A stretch of 64,000 nt of DNA. It comes from Oxytricha trifallax (lineage: Eukaryota; Ciliophora; Spirotrichea; Sporadotrichida; Oxytrichidae). Location of the stretch: NCBI GenBank assembly GCA_000711775.1, contig ARYC01001143.1:1-64000 (forward strand), given 5' to 3'. Of this stretch, positions 59,720 through 64,000 are shown piece by piece. The notes beneath the pieces were generated by a model. The model saw only the letters and a program-made list of their open reading frames with translations, did not search any database and was not told the DNA's origin. The stretch's first letter is position 1. Each line of letters begins with the position of its first letter. A program made the position numbers and the translations under genes.

Positions 59720-60466
59720 TCAATGAAGATACACTCCACAACTTTTGCTTTTCAACTCCATTAGTGATTAAGGTTTTAAATTAATCTTCTTTATCAATTC
59801 CAATTCTTAAATAATTTCCATTTTTTCAATTATTTTCAATTTTAGCATATTTTGCTAAAATGCTTTAATTATTAAATGTCCATCAATTATGTTTTCTTAA
59901 ACTATTTTTAAGTTATCTTTAAAAAATACTTCCATTTGCTATGTTAAATTCTCAACTCCTTTTTAAGCTTTATTATATTCACATCCCATAACTGCATCCA
60001 ATTTGAACAAATAGGCATCTAATTCAAGCATAAATTTGTTTTTCATAATTTCTATTTGACTTTTAATAAAATCATCAAATTTAAATTATTAAATGTCCTT
60101 GCTAAACAATTCTTTTGCCTTATTATAAAGTTTTTCCACTTTCTCCCATTTTTCCTATATTTCTGTGAAGTTAATAATTTCCAAAATGTTTTAATTTTTA
60201 GGTTTATCTGGCTTAGGATTAATCGCTTTTTTAACAAATGAGATAGCTAAGATTTTCTTTTTGTAACAACTGTCACAAACTAATATAGAATGGTGGCTGA
60301 ATACGTGACATGATTGCTATCTGAAATTAAAAATTGATTTTGGATTTTTGTTGTCTAAATGATCAGGATTAAATATTAAGTTTTATTCATCAATAATGAA
60401 AAGTCTCAAAAGGGCATTGTGAGTAAGGCACTCTTCACATATTGAATATTGTAAAGTTTGTTGCAT
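59720..60466 (-). CDS. Family gene DD: intact Cys4/coiled-coil protein, 248 aa
   Basis: The frame runs from ATG 60466 to TGA 59720-59722. C10/C13 (ICEEC) and C64/C67 (VCDSCYKKK). O/U-type body: INFTEIQEKWEKVEKLYNKA and FKFDDFIKSQIEIMKNKF. The tail has LKPQS followed by about 15 extra residues ending KSCGVYLH. Function unknown. Confidence 0.8.
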
Positions 60467-60474
60467 ATTTATAT

Positions 60475-61520
60475 TTATATATATTTCATTATAATATATT
60501 GATTTTATTAATAATAATTATTACTATTAATTTAAATATTTGAACTATGAATCTTATTTTTTAGATTGATAATTAAAATATATATATATTTTATACATAA
60601 TTATTACATTAGTATTATTATATAATCATAGTAATAGATACATTAAAGAATAGAATAAAAATTAATTTAGTTTCATGATTATTATGAAAATAATTATACT
60701 CATGCTTCTATAAAATGTATCATTGAAATATTATGAATAATAAATTACTCATTTTCTTACTAAGAAATTTTGCAGATTTTATATTTTAATAGGAATATAT
60801 ACTTTTCATTTTAAGTTCTATTTTAAAAAATATTATTAGGTTCATTTATGATAAATGAAAACTTTAAAAGAAATAAATCCAAAAAATCAATGTTAATAAA
60901 TTTTATTATAATTTATAATTGCTTTTATTTATATTAATTTTCATTATAAAATAAAGAGAACATTCCTTAATAATATCAATTTAAACTGAAGAAAGAAATA
61001 TTCATTTGATAATTTTATCAAATATTTTGTATTAAATTTTAATGCCTATAAAAAATGTTATGATTAAATAATTCTATTAATTATTTAATAAGATATATTA
61101 TGACATTTATTGTTCTTATTAGCAATTTCAAAATAGCACTACAAAAAGTGATAATTGTTGTATCAATTATTACGCCTAATTTTTAAAAATTATTTATTAT
61201 CTTTATTTAAGGCAATACAAAGTCATATTTTTCTTATTTTTTGTTGAAATACAAATAATATATAATAGTCATTAAATTCTTAAATTAATAATTATTTATT
61301 ATATATGGTTTAAATTTTCATTTACCTTTAAAAATTGACTTAAAATATATATAAAGTTCATTAAATTTTTAATACAAAAATTTAATCTAAAATACTTACA
61401 AATTTGCATCATCTTTAAAATTGAAACATTATCTGAACTAAAAATTTTTAAGTTTTTCATTAGTCAAAATTATAATAATATTTATATTTATTAAAATAAA
61501 ATAATTGTTTATTATTTTTA
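60475..61520. other. A+T-rich spacer, nothing recognised
   Basis: No gene or repeat was seen. Confidence 0.45.
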
Positions 61521-61528
61521 TATTTGAA

Positions 61529-62935
61529 ATGAATTAAGAAAATCAGTACTATTGTAAAAGTTGCAAGAATCAATCAAACTAATATAACATTTACTTAAAT
61601 TTAATTGCCAGACCAAGTTATTGCAAAAACAAAGATGAATTATTTCACTAATTGAAAAATGAAATTTAATTATATTGTGAGAGCTGTTATTAAACCAAAA
61701 TTTTAAATCTAAACTTTGTTAAAATTAATTTGAATAAAAATATGTCTTATGTTAGTAGCTGTGAGTTATAAATTGCTTAATTAATGTAGAAAAATAAGCA
61801 AATTGAGGTTTAACTAGCTTAAAATTAGAAATTAAATTAAGCAAATTTATTTATTGATTAAGAGTTATTGAAATAAATTTAAACTTTTGAATCAAAATTA
61901 AAAATTGGCACTCAAATATAAACTTTGTAAAATTTTAATTAGTAAATTAAAAATAGCTAAGAATTTTTCAAAGTAAACCTTTAGCAAATTCTTCACGAGC
62001 TTGGTTAAAAAGTCTATAATTTTGTATGTGATCAGGTTGAAAAATCAAAAGATAATATAAAATTGTTAAATGATACCTACACAAACTTTGCTACTAGTAC
62101 TTAAAATTTAGTTGATAATAATTTGATGACGTTAGAAAAGATAAGGGAAAGCATTTAAACTCTCAATTCTTCTAAATTGGTTTTTGTGTATTCAATAATA
62201 TATTAATGATTGGAATAGTTTAGTAAGTATTATAAAGAAAATTCTAAGACAAGTAAATATTTCATTTAAAATTTGGTCAAACTATTCCTCTGAGAATTTG
62301 TATTGATTATTATTATTTTTCAAAAAATAAAAATGTCGCTATTCCAAGTGATTGCAAAACTGTTATACTCAAACATTAAGCGAAAGTTGAAAAAAGAACA
62401 GAGTAGTTAAAGGATTTTCATTATAATAAACAATGAGTAAAATTCAAAGTCTATGATAGAGGATATTGACTTATTTGCTGATAGAAAACAAGGAGATTTT
62501 TTAATTAATTGATAATATTTTTGAGAGCTCAAAGATGTATTAAATATAATTCAATTGATATAAAAACATTAGATAAATTAAAATTGAGCTAAGGCTGTTT
62601 AAGTATAATATAAATATAGTTTCATAATAATAATATCCTAGTAATTAAAAAATTAAAATAAAAGTGTAAATTTATAAGATTTTCCAAAGTATAATAAAAA
62701 AATAAATGCAATATGAAACTAATTATTTAATTTCTTTGCTATTTCCCATAAATTAAAATATATCATAATAATTATCATTTTAACAAGAGTTTTTGGGGTT
62801 TTAATTTAAGAGGATATAAAGAAATAATAATTAGAATAAAAATAACAGTTCTTAAAAGAATTAGAAGATTACGTTAAATCTTTCGATAAATAACCTCAAA
62901 GTGTCCTAATCATTAAACAACAGAAAGTCTAATGA
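61529..62935 (+). CDS. Family gene EE: AA-type gene split by a 651-bp insertion, open on both sides
   Basis: The first part, ATG 61529 to 62158, carries YYCKSC and LYCESCYQ and is family-like to KIRESIQ. The last part, from 62810 to TGA 62933-62935, reads EDIKKQQLEQ and EDYVKSFDKQPQS. Joined through the shared ATTTAA, they give one open frame of 251 codons with no stop and no shift, the family's usual length. A weak T-loop motif follows at about 62955. Without removal of the insert the product would be cut at 62207-62209 with an unrelated tail. Confidence 0.7.
62159..62809. mobile_element. 651-bp insertion in gene EE with a G4T4-like right end (IES/TBE-like)
   Basis: Direct repeats ATTTAA at 62153-62158 and 62804-62809 bound it. 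The right end reads AGAGTTTTTGGGGTTTTA, recalling the CTCTTGGGGTTTTA end of the 38.4-kb element. The left end begins ACTCTC, possibly a shortened inverted counterpart. The interior is A+T-rich with no clear gene. Confidence 0.6.
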
Positions 62936-62939
62936 AATA

Positions 62940-63370
62940 TACATTTTTAATGGTTAATCATTTTATAGTTTTCAGCAATATATAGATTTGTGATTAAATT
63001 CTTAATATGTTTTATTTTTGTTAATAATAATTCAATTTCAATATCTTTTTCTATTTTTAACTATTTTGATATTTAATTATCTACAGAGATAATAATTTTA
63101 CACGCATACGATGTTATTTTTCTCATGAATATATTACAAACTAATATATAAATTTAAATGTGTTATACATAAATACTTTAGAGTTAAAAAAGTTAAATTT
63201 ATAAATAATAAAAATGGTGATTATAATTAAAAAAATATATTTGACAAAATTATGATATTATTAATCTTTTTATTCTTGAAAACATCTTTTATTCATTTTA
63301 AATATTTATATTAACGAAAATAATTATACTTATAGTTTCTAATTTTGTAATTCTATAATAATTAAAAATA
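62940..63370. other. A+T-rich spacer between EE and FF
   Basis: Apart from the weak hairpin-like motif just after EE, nothing recognised. Confidence 0.4.
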
Positions 63371-63375
63371 TCAAA

Positions 63376-64000
63376 ATGTCAAAATTTGAAATAAACTAAG
63401 ATCCCTATTACGCTTGTTCAAAATGCAAGCAACAAACAACCACTTATCATATCTACACAGATTTAGTATCATCACCTAGAGTACACAAATCGATGGATGA
63501 TATCATGAATGCCTTACAAAATAGTTTATATTTTTACTGCTTTACCTGTTATAGAACAAAAATCTTAAACTTAAATATTGTATAATTGGATATTAACTCA
63601 AGCCAAAATAAAGTCAGAGAGTTGTAATAGTTAAACATGAACTTAATGCTAAAATTTGATGAACAGGAAATTCAACTTTCCAAGTATTCTAAATATAGCG
63701 TGATTCCTTCATTTATTGATGATGAATTATCGAAATAAATTAAATTCTTTGAAACTAAATTGTAAGAAGCCGTAAAAATCTTTTCTTAGGCAGATTTTAA
63801 AAATAAATTTATGAAATACTAAGAAAGTTTCAAGCAAAAAATTACTGGAACACTTAAAACTTTAGGGGAAAAGCTTTAAACTTTTGCTAAAAGCGAAGTT
63901 GATAAATCAATGTAAAATGTTGAATAATTGAATGAGTCATACTCAAAGATAGTAAATAGTTCATGGTTTTTGATTGTAAGCAATGTAATGAACTTAGGCA
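63376..64000 (+). CDS. Family gene FF: Cys4/coiled-coil protein, runs to window end
   Basis: The frame is open from ATG 63376 to the window edge (208 codons). C14/C17 (YACSKC) and C55/C58 (FYCFTCY), as in AA and BB. The body matches AA up to NVEQLNESYSKIVNSS. After 63960 the similarity stops. In another frame, ATG 63963 begins MVFDCKQCNELR, which looks like the start of an O-type member. FF may therefore be cut by a new gene start or an insertion there. Confidence 0.7.

Noticed and set aside
60056..60241. Plus- and minus-strand 61-aa frames
   Set aside because: Both are shadows of gene DD, which is open for 248 codons on the minus strand in the ciliate code.
2851..64000. CRISPR array or bacterial operon structure
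   Set aside because: No spaced direct repeats, no ribosome binding sites, and the genetic code and introns are those of a ciliate.

Overview
This window looks like germline (micronuclear) DNA of a spirotrich ciliate of the Oxytricha/Stylonychia type. Three things point there. First, long reading frames exist only when TAA and TAG are read as glutamine and TGA is the sole stop. Second, the DNA is about 80% A+T. Third, bases 1-2850 carry one end of a telomere-bearing (TBE-like) transposon, ending in a G4T4 repeat at 2834-2850, with decayed relatives of the three classic TBE genes: a DDE transposase, a 22 kDa-type protein and a C2H2 zinc-finger protein. Standard-code ORF calls in the window are almost all artefacts.

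The rest is dominated by one gene family that I do not recognise. About 33 full, partial or broken copies lie between 3.2 and 64 kb. Seventeen are uninterrupted and an eighteenth runs off the window edge. Each full copy encodes 218-258 residues: a four-cysteine N-terminal domain (C-x2-C, 34-58 residues, then C-x2-C followed by Tyr or Phe), a long helical, coiled-coil-like body, and often a C-terminal Pro-Gln(-Ser) motif. Six subfamilies can be told apart: A/K-M-R-X type; B-L-Q type; D-E-F-H-I type with P and V; O-U-DD type; Y; and Z-AA-BB-CC-EE-FF type. Letters name copies in order along the window.

Layout: 0-2.85 kb TBE-like end; 2.85-5.9 kb block (fragment, A, B) repeated at 25.16-28.15 kb; 5.9-8.05 kb inverted-repeat element; 8.2-25 kb head-to-tail minus-strand array (C to J), broken by foldback elements at 12-13.6 and 14.3-14.8 kb; 25.16-33.4 kb genes K-L-M-N-O-P; 33.4-36.7 kb mostly non-coding with hairpins; 36.7-45.1 kb a second copy of the L-to-P order (Q-R-S/T-U-V); 46-64 kb genes W to FF.

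Four copies (S/T, W, Z, EE) are each interrupted by a different insertion. Removing the insertion plus one copy of its short direct repeat joins the flanking family reading frames exactly. One of these elements (38.42-40.56 kb) has C4A4-type ends and carries a GC-rich, apparently intron-containing gene remnant. Two subfamilies carry a conserved hairpin with a T-rich internal loop just after the stop codon. Its stem shows compensatory changes, and it resembles poly(A)-protecting ENE elements. I could run no searches: assignments of the TBE proteins rest on remembered family features, and the function of the main family is unknown.
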